Part shown: one piece after another, positions 32,211-46,488 of the stretch
Layout of the letters: every line of letters starts with the position of its first letter
Numbering within the stretch: position 1 is the first letter of the stretch
Assembly (NCBI RefSeq): GCF_040807025.1
Contig: NC_090968.1
Location: 434,001-498,000 of the forward strand
Reading direction: 5' to 3'
Origin: Struthio camelus
Lineage: Eukaryota > Chordata > Aves > Struthioniformes > Struthionidae
DNA length: 64,000 bases
The notes under the pieces: model-generated
Database searches by the model: none
Seen by the model: only the letters and a program-made list of their open reading frames with translations
What the model was told of the DNA's origin: nothing
Position numbers and translations under genes: made by a program

Positions 32211-34892
32211 ATGGAGGTAGGTGCCACCCACCCTCGCCCCTCACCCCACGAGCGGCAACACAGGCAGAGGGAAGGGGCTTGCTCTTCTTGCGCTGAGAGG
32301 GGCCATCGCACTGCCGCCAACGCCAAAAGGTTCGTCACCTCTCCACCAATCCTTTGAAAAGGGTGAGGGTCAGAGCTGCCAGGGGCAGGGCAGGGCTTGT
32401 GGACTTCTGCTGCAATTTGGCTGGGCGGCAGGGCACATACTCCTGCTGGGCTCACTTGGCTGACAGGCATGCTGTGCATCTGTGGCCAGTGCCGTGTGTG
32501 TAGCAAGAGGCTGCAGGGGTCTCCAGGAGTGCTGAGAGACCTCGTTGCCTCTTCCTCGGAGTGCACTTGCAGCTGTGGTGAGCTGCACTTGGAACTATGC
32601 TGCAGGCTGGGCTGTGCAAGGAAGCAGAGGTGGTCAGTGGGGTTTTGGGAAGTGCTGAGTCCCAAGCAGCAAGGGCATGCTTTTGAAGAGGGCAAGGAGA
32701 AAGGGCAGGGTGCCCAAGAATGGCAAGGATGCCCACGTTCCCCGGGGGCAGCATGTTGGTTCCTGAGCTTTCTGGCAGCTCCCAGTTCGTAAAGGAAGAG
32801 TTGCTCTGAGAACTGTCTGAATGCATGCTCCCCCAGCCTCCTGTGCTCTGCTGATGCGGCTGGTACTGGTGCAAAGAGGGACCTCTTCCTTTCCGGAGGA
32901 AGGAGGGAGGCAGATGTCGGCAATTCCTAGGCAGTTCCTGAGCCGGGACATTTTTCAATGTCTTTCCTTCCTCTCTTGCTGAGTTAGGAGGAGACTGACC
33001 CATGACACCTCCCTGTCATGGGAGGGCACCGAGGCCTTCCTGGGTGATAGGCACCAGTGCCTGTGTTCTTTCTTCTCATCCTGAAAGCAGCCTCGTGTGG
33101 GTTTCTGTGCCAATGGCTCTTCTGCACCGCTGCCTGCACCATAGTCCGCCCTCCACACTGCCCTCCGCAGTCTTCCCAGGAAGGGCAATGATCTCGGCCT
33201 CTCTTTCTGCAGCGGAGTGCAGCATCAGCAGCTGAGGCACCTGCAACGGATGGCAGCTCCTTACCCTCAGCTCCCCCCAGCCCTCTGCAGCAGACAACAC
33301 CAAGACCTGCAGCTCCAGACGCTACGTGTCCCATCTGCCTGGACACCTTGGACAACGTGGCCTACATAAAACCTTGCTTCCATAAGTTTTGCTTTAGTTG
33401 TGTGTTCCGGTGGTCGAAAACAAAGGCCGAATGCCCGCTGTGCAAGCAGGCTTTCCGATCAATTCTGCACACAGTGGTGGCAGAAGATGACTACCAGGAG
33501 CATGTCATCAGGCCCCCCGAAGATGGTTCTGTTGCCAGCCATCAGCAACGGAGAGCTCCTCACCGCCCTGCCATCCGGAGGCGCCGTCACCCTGCAGCTC
33601 ACCCGCAGCAGCCTTCCCCTTCTCCTCAGATGCGACCCTCTCCGCAGAACAGCAGCAGGCTGGAGGGGACCCGGAGGCACACCAGGCAGAGGCAGAGAGA
33701 GGGAGGGCTGCTGGAGCCACGCCAGAGGCTGTCCCCACAGAGGCAGGCCAGGGCTGACAGGAGACCTCAGGGGCATGCGGCAGCGACGGAGGAGGAGACG
33801 CTGAACTTCCGCCGCTCTCTGTACCGCACAGGGATGCGCGTGCAAAGGGCTCCCGATGGCGGCCACCCCCAGGACATCTCGGCAGACTTCTTCTGCCGCA
33901 GCCCGGCCAGCATTCAGAGACTGCTGCCCTGGCTGCAGCGGGAACTGAGAGTCCTCTTTGGAGTCCACCAGACATTGCTAACTGTCACGGAGCTCATTGT
34001 CCTGACAAACCTGAGGAGGTACGACCTGGACAGTCAGGCCTTTGCTGAGGACTTAGAGCTGCTTCTGCTGAGTCGCACCGAGCAGTTCCTCCACGAGCTC
34101 ATCAGCTTTGCCCGCTGCTCGTGCAGCATGGAGACCTACGACCAGCAGGCCATGTATGGCTACCGTGCTCCCAGCCGGCACGAAGGAAGCCCCTCAGCCT
34201 CATTGAGCCTGGCAGCTGCTGCAGGGACGGCCCGGACTCCTGTGCCAGCCCAGAGCCCATCCCGAGCTAGTAGCCCTGGGCTCACGGAGCTTCCTGGCCC
34301 CTCGTACGCCATCCCCCACGAGCTTGCCGCAGCCACACAGTCTGCCCAGCAGCCGCGGCGAAGCTCTGATGATGGGGCAGCTCGAGCAGGAGGAGAAGCC
34401 TGGAGAGAGTTGCTGGCTCCTGCCGACCCCCAGGACAGTGACTCCTCGTCAGACAGTTGTGTCCTTGTAGGGTCCTGGAAGCCCTGGGCAGAGGGAAGCC
34501 CTGAATGCATTGTGCTCTCCTCAGACTCAGAGCACTCAGCCGCGGCAGAGGAAAAGGAAGCTGGGCAGAATGAGCAGCCGCTCCATGGGTCCAGCCGGAG
34601 CTGCAGCAAAGCCAGCGGGAGCTGCTTGCCCAGCTCCGCCATGCCGAAGGAAACTGGCTGGAGCTGCCGCAGCTGCTGCCCCACTGCCCCCAGGGAGGAG
34701 ACAGAGCCCCGGCAGGGGCAGGTGGAGGATGTGGCTGGTTGCTCTGTGCAGGGCTGCAGCCAGATCCCCTTTGCTCCTGGCAGCGGCAGGCAATGCTCAC
34801 CCGGGAGTCCCCGGCTGCCCAGAAAGAGGAGGGCAGGCAGCCCCGAGGCCTGTACCCAGCCCAGCAAGAGGCAGGCATGGCCTCAGCGTTAG
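32211..34892 (+). CDS. TOPORS-like RING E3 ligase, copy 2 (D217)
   Basis: Exon 1 is 32211-32216 and exon 2 is 33213-34892; splice signals are as in copy 1. The RING, central domain and SUMO-interaction-like motifs are intact. Residue 217, just before DISADFF in the central domain, is Asp (gat) where copy 1 has Asn (aat) and copy 3 has Ala (gct). Other differences are synonymous, for example GGA/GGG in RLEGT and GCT/GCC in LAPAD. Confidence 0.85.
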
Positions 34893-36766
34893 GAAGGAGA
34901 GAGGAAGATGGCCAGGAAGCAGAGACGAGAGCAGCCAGAGAAGCCTGTGGCAATGGCGGCTAGGTAAGAAGACCGAAAGAAGTGGAAAACGGGCTGGACT
35001 GCTGCCCTCCAAGGGTTGTCTTCAGCGGTACAAGGTCTGGCAGTCAGCTGACTGTGAGTAGTGGCCTCCTTGGGAGAAGGTAGCAATGCTAGGGCAAAGA
35101 CTGGTTCAGGTGTTCTTAATGAGGCGATGGAGGGCTCTCGGGGCAAGCTTGGAGTAGGAGTTGGACTAGACGCTGGCAGATGCAGGGCCCACACGGATGA
35201 GGAAGTCTGTCAGTCCCCCCAGCAGTTATTCTAGGAGATGGCTGTCTGAAAGCACCTTTGGCAGGACACTGCGGGGCCAGGTTTGTATAAAGACCAGTGC
35301 AATCCAGCTGGTTGCCGTGACAAATGCTGAGGAGAGTGAAGGGGTCCCTCGTGACTCACTTGCCTTCTGTCACCCTCTGCTCTCCCTTGGCAGGCAAGGA
35401 AGTGGTGGGTTTTCCGCACAGACCTGAGGTGCACCGAGCCCCTCTCCTTGTGTGTGTGTGGGCCTCCCACCAAAATGCCTGAGCTCCCCTGCAGCTGTTC
35501 CCCAAATGGCCCTGTCTGGGCTGGAGAACGGGGAGGCATAAAACTCCCCAGCATACACTTCTGGGGAGGAACCCTCTCAGCTTCCCCTCTGCTGGAAAAG
35601 TGGCTTGCCTCCGTGTTTCTGCTCCTTTCGCTCTCACCCCACCTGCTCTAGGGGCTTTTAATCTCCTTGCGTGCCTTACTTCTTCCCCTTTGCGTTGTTG
35701 GTGTGCAGTGCTAACCACGGTGTTGGAGCGGGTGCCACCTTCCAGGTAAGAAGCTGGCCCTGGGGTTTTTCACCAGTGCTGCTGCTGGCTAAGGAGCTCG
35801 TCACCTGAACGCACTTAAGGCACCTGGGATGTGAGCTGCTGGAGAGCTGCCAGAGCTCAGGATGCAAGAAGACTGGCTTGAATTGTCTAGCTCTCCTCAG
35901 CTTGGAGGCAGAGCTAGCCCTGCCAGGACATGGCTTCCAGGCTGACAACCCTGCTTTGAAGCTTCTTTGAAGCAGGAGCAAAATCATTTCTGGGAGGTGT
36001 GTCACATTCCGCATGTCCGATGGCTGCTGAGGACCGGGCTGCAGCAGTGGTGAGCGTAGCTGTGGCTGTGGGGGTTGGCAGGGCTGAGCAATGCAGCCTC
36101 TGGCCTCTCTCCCCAGGCCCCCTGCAATGAGGTGAGGAACTGCTCACTGAGGTGAGCCCATCTCCATGCTTGTGCCTCAGGGGGCATGTTATTCCCAGCT
36201 CACAGAGGCCTTCAGCTTTCCCACATGTTAACTTAGGAGTTAACATCTCTGCCTGAAAGCAAACCCTGGGACTGCAACCTTGGCTAGGTTTTGGTAGGAA
36301 CAACGGGAACTCCCAGCTCGATACAAAGGGAGGCACTCCCAGCGCAGCACCCTAAGCCCAGGCTGACGGAGGCAGGCTCTCTTGTGCTCCTGCTTTCTGA
36401 GCCAGGGACTCTGGGGTCCTTGGCTGCACAAAGGCACAGCTCCAGCTGAAGTGGTGCCGGTTAGACTCGCCAACCCAGCAGCCACTGTGTGCTCCGGCTT
36501 CCCTAAAACACAGGCGGCATCTCCCCTTCCTCCTCTCGCAGCTCTTCCAGAGAACACTTGTGCGCAACTAGCTTTCAGGACTGGTCTCTGATGTCCTATG
36601 GCTCCCTGTCAGCGTGAGTCAGAGAGGATTTGGGGCAAACTCCCGTCCTCAGGCTTTTCCCTTAGCCAGCACCAGGCAACACCATGCCGAGATGAGATTT
36701 CCCTCACTTGTCTATCGAGATATATTTCTCTGGAGTCACGAGAGTGATAACAGGAGTGCAGTGAGA

Positions 36767-37108
36767 AATTAAATAATAACACAAGCTTGTTCTTCCAGGA
36801 AAAAAGTATTGCCTACTCACCCGCAGGATTCCGCAGAGGCGCCAAAACCTCGTCCAGCTGAGATGCTGGGGAAGCTTCACCTACAGGCACACCTGCAATC
36901 AGAGAGGAGATTTGCTTCCCTTCTATACCATGACATACGTCTTTTGAGCCAGCATCGGGATTACAGAGGGGGAAAAGAAACGCTTAAAAAGAGACAAAGC
37001 TTGTCCTTGCCAGCAAAAAAAGTCTGACTCCTTACCAGTGGCGTCCTGCAGAGGCTCCCTTACCTCTCCCAGCTGAGCAGCTGGGTACGCAGTGTCCACG
37101 GGCACATC
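36767..37108 (-). repeat. Duplicated exon-like block, unit 2
   Basis: Same pair of 72-nt blocks as unit 1, at 37107-37036 and 36892-36821, with the same splice-signal states. Confidence 0.5.
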
Positions 37109-38111
37109 GGTAAGCAGACACGGAGCAGCAGAACTGCGCTGGGCCGACAGTGAACACCCAGGGACTGGCTGAGGCCCAGAGGGGAGAAATGACCGTCCCC
37201 ACACTTGCCTGCCTGCAGTGCGCTGGAGCTGGGAGAGAACCCAGGAGTTTGGACTCCCAGTCAGCCCTTCCCCTGCTCTACGCCAATGACCCCTGCCCTT
37301 CCGCTTCCCACACGTTCCGAGTCCCAGAGCACCTCGCCAGAGCAGGAGAGACTTCCAGTCTCTACCATTTCTCACTGCTGAGGACTTGCCTTTGCAATCT
37401 TGAGATCACGCCTAATTCAAGAAACTTTATTTTGAAGTGCCAAAATTCCTTCTGGAAACAACCACACAAAGCTCTGGAGCCCTCAGGACACATCAGCACA
37501 TTAGCCCCACTGAGCTTCCTTTCTTTTGCTTGAACCAAAAGAACTAACTGCAGCGGCAGGTTATTCTTTCTTAGGCAAAGCTGCAGCACAAGCACCTCAC
37601 CCGTGTTTCTCCCAGTGCCTTATAGGCAGCAGAGGGATGCTGAAGCAGGAGAATAAGGAGCTGGAGAATAAGTTCCATGTTTGCAGAGTGCTCTCCAGTG
37701 GCTCTCCCTCTCCCTGCCACGGGGCTCCTCAGCCCTTCTCTTCACCAGGGAAGCTCAGCTCAGGGGCTGTGTGGTGTCTCGTAAATGCTCGCCCATCTCT
37801 CACAGACTTTTCAGCACTCTTGCCGGCAACAAGGGACTCACTAGAACAGCAGAGGCGGCGCATCCACAGCAACAGCTCTACACCTCCCCCCTTCCCCACT
37901 CTTGGCACTGAATCGGGAAAGCATCCGAGTTCCTCTGCTCAACAGAGGCAAGGGCAGCCCCCCTCGCAACCTGGCCAAATGGTCCTTCCCAGAGACACGG
38001 CTGGCCGCAGGGGCACCTCCCTCCCAGGGCTCCCCTCCACCTCCACGGCACGATGGAGAACACAGCCTGCAAACGGATCCCACCGCTCCTGCCAAGGCTC
38101 TTTTGAGAATG

Positions 38112-38429
38112 TAGGGTAGTTACAGTGATAGGATGCTGTTAGGATAGCTAGCGTAGAGTTGGTTATCATAGTCTTAGCGTGTAGTTACTTACAGTATTCT
38201 TAGAGCAGTTGGAGTATCCTTAGGTCATTGTAATTTCTCTAAGGGTAGGAGACAGCTAGTCTGCCTGGCTATACTTAGGGCAGTTATTATAGTTATCATA
38301 TAGTTACCATTAGCATTATTACTTATAGTTAGAGTTAGTTAGAGTTACTGTTCGTAGTTATCCTTAGGCCATAGTAATTCTTGCTGGAGGGTAGTTAATG
38401 TTAGAGGAGAGTATTAGGATGGTTTCAGA
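38112..38429 (+). repeat. Degenerate GTTA/TTAG-rich repeat, unit 2
   Basis: Same block as unit 1 with no length change. Confidence 0.75.
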
Positions 38430-41400
38430 TAGCTAGCCTGGCAGGAGGCTAGCTCCCCCACTCCCCACCAGCTGGGGCACAGCAAGCTCATGGGCTTGCA
38501 CTTTAGGTGCAGTAGCTAACTCCTAAGAGAGGAACTGTCTGCACAGGCAGGACAAGAAGAAAAAAGCTTAATCCCTACGTTGCAGCCGATAGAGGAAAAT
38601 CGGAGTGCTGGCTGCTTTTTGGAAGAAGGCGTCAGAAACATAATTAACACGAGAGTTCCTCAGCAGGAGGTGATCACAGTGTTACCCTCACAGGGCATGT
38701 CTCCCCACAGCTGCTGCGGCGTTGTTTCCCACACCATCTTCCTGCAGAAGGAAGACCCTTGACTCGCACCCGAAAAACATGCCACTGAAAAGGAATCCTA
38801 GGAGAAAGCAGCAGAAATACGCTTAAGCATCCCAGCTGCCAAGTCTTTCAGGTGACAAAGTTCATCTGAGGAACACCCCATACCTGCCACTTTGGGGGCA
38901 GCATGGTTTTGCCCACCCCCCTCCTGAATGGGGGCAAGACAGGACAACCCAGCAAAACCACATCGCCTTCACTAACAACAGCTTGCAAGCCCCTGAGGAA
39001 AAGCTGCCCCTCAAAACAACTCCTGTTTTAACAGGTCACAGGGTTAAACACCTTCCTCCCCTAAAGACATTACAAAGCCATTGGCTGCCGTCCCTTGCCC
39101 AAGAGGAACTGCACAGCTTCTGCTGGCAAGCAGGTATCAGAAATCCAGGCAGACAACACAGCTCTGCCCTGTGAGCTTCCAGCCCTGATCCCACCCACCA
39201 AACATGGGGGAGCTACAAACCCCCCCGGGCCCTGCCCCGGACACTTCACAGCTACAGAACTGCCCCACTTCTCTCATTTCGGCAAGGCATCTGTTACTGT
39301 TCAGGAGTTCCTCTCACCCGTGTGAAATGACACGGGTTTGTCTCTGGAGACACAATCTGCCTACTTGCCCAGAAAAAACCCACAGCCGCTTCCATTCAGT
39401 CACTGTGGAATTTCCAAATGAATGCAAAACAGAGGGAGAACTTTCCTCTCTCTCGGTTTCCCAGCCCACTTGCCCTCTCAGCTGGTACATCAAGAACAGG
39501 ACGAGATGCCTGTGGGCTTTCTCTAAGAGCTTAGGCTCAGTAGTACAGATTAAGGCCTCATGAGGAGGAGGTCCAGTTCCCTTTTCCGGGCGGAACAACC
39601 CACTCCGGAACAGAGATGTCTTTGTAACGCCTCCTTTGTAGCGCCGCCTTCTGATGTCTTTGCGCCTTCCCTTCTTCCGGCAGAGAGTGGCTGCTTAAAA
39701 CAAAACCAAAGCAAAAAAGCACCCCACTCATTCATCTCCCTGTTTTGGGCCAAAAGAGCTGCAGAAGGATCAAAGGACACCAAATGGCTGCGCAATAAAG
39801 CATCAGAGGATATTCACTGCAGGGGAAGTAAAGCATCTAGGGGGCCAAAACACCCAAACCTTAACTTTACATGCACAAATGACAGGCTGTGACCTAGTGG
39901 TTATTGGCCAGGGAGACCCAGCCAGTCAAGCAGAGCGCTCCATGAAAGCACGTGCTCCTTGCTTTGCCGAGGTCAAAAGGAGGAAAGCAAATGCAAGAAG
40001 AAAAGGGACAGAGAATCAGGCAAGGAACCGCATTAGGCCCTTCCACAGATTCACGGTGTGCCTGAGTGGGTGCCCCTCTGCAAGCACAAATACAGGAAAG
40101 GCCCTTGGGCTACTGCCTCTGGCAGGGGAAGCTCCCAGGCCACAGCCTGCTGGAAGAATGCTCGGAGGAAAAAAAAAGAAAACATCAGTATATAGTGCCC
40201 TCTTCTGATCCTCCTTCCTAGACAGCTGCTGTTCAACACTGCCCAAGAGAGTGCCAGTGTGAACCAACAGCTCGTTTGACCCAGTGGACCCCGCTGCTCC
40301 TGCTCTGGAAAGCTGTTGGTGTAATCGTCTTCCCCACCTCGGCATCAATGGCAAAGACATCTAAGGAAGCCAGGTTAGCTAGAGATTTGTGTTACGCCAG
40401 CTAACACATGCAGAAATGCTTGCTAACGCTGCAGAGCTGCAATAATTTGGAAGCTCTAACAGTGGGAGGTGCCAGGAGGAGAGTTACAAAGCTCTTGGAA
40501 GAACGCAATGCCCTCCGTGGACAGCACGCTTCCGCTTCAGCTGTCAGGCTGCTACTAGGAAGCCCCTCCCCGACAGTCTGCCCTCAGGTCAAAAGCCTAG
40601 CTTTACTGATTGCTCTCTAAAGGCAGTTCCTTTGTGCCAGGGGCCACCACGTACTTCACAGCAAAGCTTTGGCTCTGAATATACTGGGGAGTTGGCACAA
40701 CCCAGGCATCCAAGACCCTGCAAGGAGGGCTCATGCTACGGCCTGACATAGGCTGGGAGCAGCACCATGAGGCTAAAGGGAGAGCAACCCATACGCCCCA
40801 TCCTCAAGGACAAAAAGGATGAGGTCTGCTATCCTTGCAGGTTTTTAAGGAACTGCTTGTTAACACCACATAAGACCCAAGTGCTTTGGAATTAAGTAAA
40901 TCCTTGCTCAGGAACCAAAACAACCAATAGGCATGGCAGGGATTGAACTGCCAAGCCGGAAGGTCCAAATACATCGGCTCACTCAAGCAGCCTTGGAAGC
41001 GGATGCAGCAGCAGCCGCACTGCTGAGGCTCTTGTGCATCCCGGTGCAATTCAGGGCATGCCCGCATCGTGACGGAGGAAGGATGAGCACTCTCACTGTC
41101 GGTTAGGTAACTGCCTTGCTCATAAGCATGTGAATTAATGAATCATCGAGTTAACAAATCAGTGAACTAGCTAATTAAGTAACTACAGAATTAATGACTT
41201 AGGCTAGTCTGCACAGAAAGGATTCACTCTTTCTTTGCTTTTGGGGTTTTTTTTCTTTTTTACCTAATAAGCTCATAAGACTAAAGTTGGTTTCACAAAG
41301 TACGCTGTCCTGTAAATTTGAGAGATCACAACGTGACACACAGATCCGCCTTTTCCTGGGAGAGACCTACAACCAACACTCAGGGTAGCCCATGCTCATT

Positions 41401-42852
41401 GTGCTTTAAAGGCACCCAAGCCAGTATGGTGATAAGAGACTCTGTACCTGACCAGATCATTTCGCAGTGGGCCCCAAGCATCACCACATTGATGTCTGCA
41501 CTGACAGATGGGAAAGTGTTCGGAGAAAAACCACGAGTCAGCTTTCAAGCACCATTAGATGTATGGGGCTCTCAGGTTATGAGGGACAACGCAGACAGAT
41601 TCCTCATACGCACTGGCTGAGTAGGAAGCGTCAACTCGGACAAAGAGGCCTTCTGACTATCATGTGAAAGTTGACGAGGACTGGAGCACGGCATCTGCTG
41701 GGGCTTTAACTGCAAGACTCCACACTGGACCAAGTTAGTCATTTTGCAAGAAGGGATGCTGCTCCTGCCTCACAAGCAGAGCTTGTCATTTTGTACCACC
41801 CAACAGCCTTTCCTCAGATTCCAGGATCTACCCCAAAATAATTACAAAACTCATAGCTTTGCATAACAATGGCACAGACATGTGAAAAAAGTACTTGTCA
41901 ACTACCACGTAAATAACAAACAGTGAAAAGAGGAAAAAAACCCAGCTCATGGGGACAATAGCAAATGTGTGCACATGACATTCTGACAAACTGCTGGCTA
42001 GAGAAGAAAATTGTTTGCCAGCAATCCAATTACACCTGACCTCCCTGCAGGGGACGATTCAGGACACCTGCAACAGTTCCATGCCTTCAGCTTTCTAGAG
42101 AAGCTCCAGAGAAGACACGAGCCTGATCTAAACAAGGGAACTTGGCTTGTCCCGAAAAGGTGCAATTTGCTTACTTGCTTTGGAAACTCTGCCATCATAA
42201 ACAAACAAACAAAATACCATACACACCCCCCCCAAACAGTTACAAAGGGATTATTTAAGAGTCTTGCCTAAAGTCTGCATTAATTTAAGACCAGGGCACC
42301 CAAAGGTGCACACAGAATTTGTCACTCACCATTACTGCAAACAGCCAGAGACACTACAAAGGTCAGCCCGAGGAGAAGAGGGTTAAGTAACAATACCCAC
42401 TCTTGACCAGAGAGACTGTTGTTCTGTCCTTCTTTACCAAACACTTGGTGCGTTAGAAGCCGTTTGATCACACAGGGCAAGACCCATTTTCTCCTCGTGA
42501 TTCAGAAGGGAACAGGGGAGTCTTGGCTTTCCTAAAGCAGCCATAGCCAGGAAACACTGATGCACAGAAGGCAGAAGCAAGGAAACGTGAACCCCTGCTT
42601 AGCTAGCTCCGTCTCCAGCAGCAATGCACACCTCGAGCAGAGGGTTTTGCTCTGTCTTTACCATTTGGGTTTAAGCAAGGGCCTGGGCGAAAGGAATTAA
42701 GGACATTTGTGTCGAGGAACATTGGAAACAAAGGGAAGAAAATGGGCCCTAACCTGTAAAGGGTTTGAAAAAGTTCTTGATGCAAAGGAGAGCAACGGGC
42801 TTGAGCTGGCTTCAACCCACGTATTCCTTCCTGGCGACTGGGGAGGCCCAGC

Positions 42853-43041
42853 GTTGTGACAGTGAGCCCATGATAGTAATGGGTAAAGGGGATCACATTG
42901 GTGTTGTGATGGAACTGTATAATGCAACTGCTAGAGTTTGTGAAGTGTACACTGGCATTGTGGTTTCAGACTGTTGCTGTATCGCTCTGCTAAATCAGAC
43001 ATCCCATGTAGCATCAAATACCTCGAAAGGAAACTGTTATG
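42853..43041 (+). repeat. Dispersed repeat, copy A, unit 3
   Basis: Same element as 2125-2313. Confidence 0.6.
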
Positions 43042-43117
43042 GGGATGGGAGCTCTCACAGCTCCAGGCCTTTCTGCCCCTGTCGCGCTACAACACTGGCT
43101 GAAAGCACCACTCCGTT

Positions 43118-43448
43118 TCCCCCGGAGGGTGGCAAACAGCTCCCGCGCCCAGCTCAGGTTTCGGGGGCCAGTTCCCTTCCAGCGACTCCCACAGGGGAGC
43201 CCAGCAGAGCGGGGCCCAGTGGCAGCAGCCTTTCCTGGCGGAGGCTCCGCTGGAGGACAACTCCCACTGCCCCGGGGCCGGCCTCACGCTGCTGGGGCGA
43301 GGGCAGGAGCCGGAGCCGCCCGCGAGGCCGCGTGTGGAGAGAGCAGAGAGCTCGGAGCTGTGACGTGCGGGTCTGCGGGGGACCGGCCTCGGGCGGCGGT
43401 GGGGAGGGCAGTGGCACCTGGCGCTGCAGGGCCCCGGGCCTGGGCTGC
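43118..43448. promoter_or_regulatory. CpG island, unit 3
   Basis: Same island. It keeps ggcgctgcagg like unit 1 but has cagtggcagc like unit 2. Confidence 0.45.
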
Positions 43449-43527
43449 TGAAGAGAAGGAAGGGGAGGCCCAGGTAATGAGAAGCTCCTGTGTGTCTTCG
43501 GCCTTGCGGCTGAGGAAGTAAAAGGGG

Positions 43528-43833
43528 GTGATTGTGGTGGTGCTGATGAGGGGCCTGGAGGACATCCCCTGTCTGGAGATGGTCAGCAAGAGCATGCTGG
43601 TGCTGGCCAAAGTGGTGCATGAGCTGAAGGGCAAGGACCTGGGCTCCGCTTTCAGGGACACTGCCAAGTGCAAAGACCATGGCGGGGCACGGTGGCCCTC
43701 ACGAGTCCACAACGTCTGCTCGATTCACACGCCGTCTCCAGGCTCGGACGCCTTTGCCTGCTCAACACCCTGGGACAAGACAACCCCGGGCCTTGGAAAG
43801 TACACCGAGTACACCAAAGGAAGGAAACCCTGA
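43528..43833 (+). pseudogene. MROH-like exon fragment, unit 3
   Basis: Same fragment with an identical core. The following C tract is interrupted by a T. Confidence 0.35.
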
Positions 43834-44045
43834 ACCCCCTCCCCCCCAACAACCACCTCAAATCACCCCCTGCCCACAAAGGCCACCATGTGAAAAGACT
43901 CTGGGGCTCCAAGGGCCTCTCTCTGCGTGCGCACAAAGCACACTCGACCACACCAAAGTGGTCTCCGAGGACGTCTTATTCAGCGGGCACCCAGCAGGCT
44001 CCACGAGGCCGAGACCTACGGAGACGCGGGGCTGGGCGACGGCTG

Positions 44046-46488
44046 TCAGGAAGGCAGCAGCCCCTCACTCCACAGGCTCAGGGTCTCTCCCAGCACGTAC
44101 ACCAGGTGAGCATAGCTCTGCTCGGGTAGCAGCCACAGCAGCAGCCGGTAGAGGAACTCCTGGTCATACTGGGAAGCGTAGAGCACCACGGCGCCCAGCA
44201 CGAAGCCGACGACCAGCTCCAGGCAGATGAAGAGCATGCAGAGTCTCCTGGGGCACAGCGCAGGCATGGGAGAGGGCGCAGGGCAGGTGCATCCCAACCC
44301 TCTCCTGCCCTGCACCCACCGCTGGGCCACGCGGGCCCCTTCAGCCAGCCCCACCGTCTGCGCCCCCACCCCCCAACACGCACTGCTCGTCGCTCCCTGG
44401 TGGAGGGTTGCAGAAGAGCCGCCAGGAGCCCAGAAAGAAGAAAGCTTGGCGCAAGGAATGCGCTGCCGGGGCGTGATTCCCAGCTGCAAAGCCCACAGCC
44501 AGTGAGCAGGACCCGCCAGGCCGCAGCCCGCTCGCTGCACAGCAGCCCACACGTGAGCCGCAGGGCATCAGGGACCCCAGGGGCAACTCACTGCAGCCAC
44601 GTAGCCATGCCGCATCTCTTTGCCAGCTCCTGCCTCTCCTGCAGGCCAACACAGAGCGGGGACACTTGTGGGACCCACACGGGGCTGCATGGCGCCCCTC
44701 TCCCCAGCAAGACCCTGCCAGCTCCTGCAGGCTTTGGCGCTGCCTCTCCCCCTTACCAGCTTCGCTTCCAGCAGCTCCGGCAGCACAGACCCCTCCACCT
44801 CGGGCTCCTGCTCCATCTGCTGCTTGCTGCAGGCAACAGAGCTTGCTTGGGCGAGCGCTGACCTCCATGGCCGCTGGGGCTGCCCGTCGCAACATACTGC
44901 TGCCCCACAGCAGCCATCGGGGTCTCCTGTCCCGCCACATGCTGCACAGAGCCCCTGCATCCCCTCCCCGAGGCCGGCACTGGCGTCCTCTGGCCCTCCA
45001 GCTGCAGCACAGAGCTGCTGCATGCGCCTGTGGGGAGAGGTGTCCCCGGTGCCCACTCACTAGGCATTTTCCAGCTCCAGCTCCTCCACTTCCTCTCGAA
45101 GTGGCCTCAGTTCAGCCCGCAGCACCTGGCAGACAGAAGGGGCCCGGTCCACGTGCCTGCTGCAGCCTCCTCCAAAGCCCCCGGCCAGTGGGCGCCCACC
45201 ACCCTCTGCCCTCGCCCCTTTGGCACTACCTTTGCCCGCTTCTCCTGCTCACGCAGCTGCTGCTTCAGCTGGGCCGAGCGCTGCTGCTCCTGCAACTCAC
45301 AGGGCACACAATGCAATGCCACCAGTGGAGCTGGCAGCTGGGCAGCCCCCTCCGCCTCCAGCCCCAGGGCTCGGCCCCCTCGCAACTGCCCCGCCCCAGG
45401 GCCCCGGGAGGGCTGGCCACAGACAAGGCCAGCCAAAGGGGAGTCACGGCCCCTGGGGCTAGTGCCCTCCCCAGGCCCACTGCTGGCCAAGGCTGAGGGG
45501 TGCACCGATGCCAGCACTGGCACCCCACCAGCACTGGCACCCCACTGCTGCCAGCGCAGCTCTCCCTCTCCCCTGTACCTCGTCGAGCTCCTGCAGCCTC
45601 ATGCGCCTCTCCTCCTTGGCTGCCTGCAAGCGCTCCTGCGGCAGAGGAGAGGAAGAGGAGCACTCAGCAGGGCACGGGCTCTCTCCTGTGAGATCTGCTC
45701 CTGGCAGCGGGTCCCAGGCCCTCCGCCCTCCCGGCTGCCCTCGGCCCCCAGCTCCCACTCTGCCACTGTCCCTCGCACGCGCCTCCCCTCTGTACCCAGC
45801 TCTGCAGGCACCAGCGCGCAGCCAGAGGCCCCTGGCTCCGCTCACCTCCAGCTGGGGCAGCAGCTCCTCCATCACCTGCAGCTCCTGCTGGCTGCTGCAG
45901 CACCGCTGCCTGAGGGCACAGCTCTCCCGCGCCAGCTCCTGGGCAGCAGCCTGCAGCTCCTGCTTCTCCTCCTGCTGCATGGGGAAGGGGGCAGAGCAGG
46001 GCTTCAGAGCCAAGCAGAGGGGGCACAGAGCAGGCCTTCAGCGGGGGCACCACCAGCCCCGCGCACCAAGGCCACTCCACGCCTACCAGGCACCGCAGCA
46101 GCTCCTTGCAATGGCCCCTCTCCTCCTTGCTTTCATTCAGCTGCTCCAGCAGCCTGCTGTGCTCGGCCAGCAGCCCTTCCAGCTCCTCCGCCCCTCTCCT
46201 GCGCCTCTGCTGCCTGCAGCAACGGGGTGCCATCACACCACACGCACCAGCACAGGCCCTCCCACCTGCCTGCCCTTCCTCCGCCAACCTCCGCACACCT
46301 CCCCAGCCTCCTGCATTCCCGCGCCCAGCCACGTCGCGATCACCCCACCTGGCCACCTGCTTGGTCAGGCGGGCGTTTGTGCCCTGCAGCGCCTCATAGT
46401 CCTTCTCCAGCGCCTCCAGGAGATTCAGCAGCTCCTGCTTCTGCGCCTGTACCCGCTGCAGGGCCAGCTTCACATCCGCCACCTCCAT
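44046..46488 (-). CDS. TMCO5-like coiled-coil membrane protein, copy 3 (N107S)
   Basis: Same structure, exons shifted by 40726 from copy 1: 46488-46349, 46213-46087, 45974-45846, 45635-45579, 45289-45230, 45125-45061, 44826-44757, 44638-44592, 44247-44046. One amino-acid change was found: base 45922 turns the AAC codon of copies 1 and 2 into AGC, so residue 107 in the ELAREN stretch of the coiled coil is Ser, not Asn. Frame and splice sites are intact. Further differences in the locus, such as caccagcac near 46248, are intronic. Confidence 0.72.

Larger units (their letters stand above)
20362..40728. repeat. Tandem array unit 2 (20,367 bp)
   Basis: Second complete copy. It is 6 bp longer than unit 1: 2 bp shorter in the C tract near 23466, 7 bp longer (gtgtata) near 28251, and 1 bp longer (ccacttgcagg instead of ccactgcagg) near 28580. 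To map a unit-1 feature, add 20361 before the C tract, 20359 between the C tract and the 7-bp insertion, 20366 in the CR1, and 20367 after it. Confidence 0.98.
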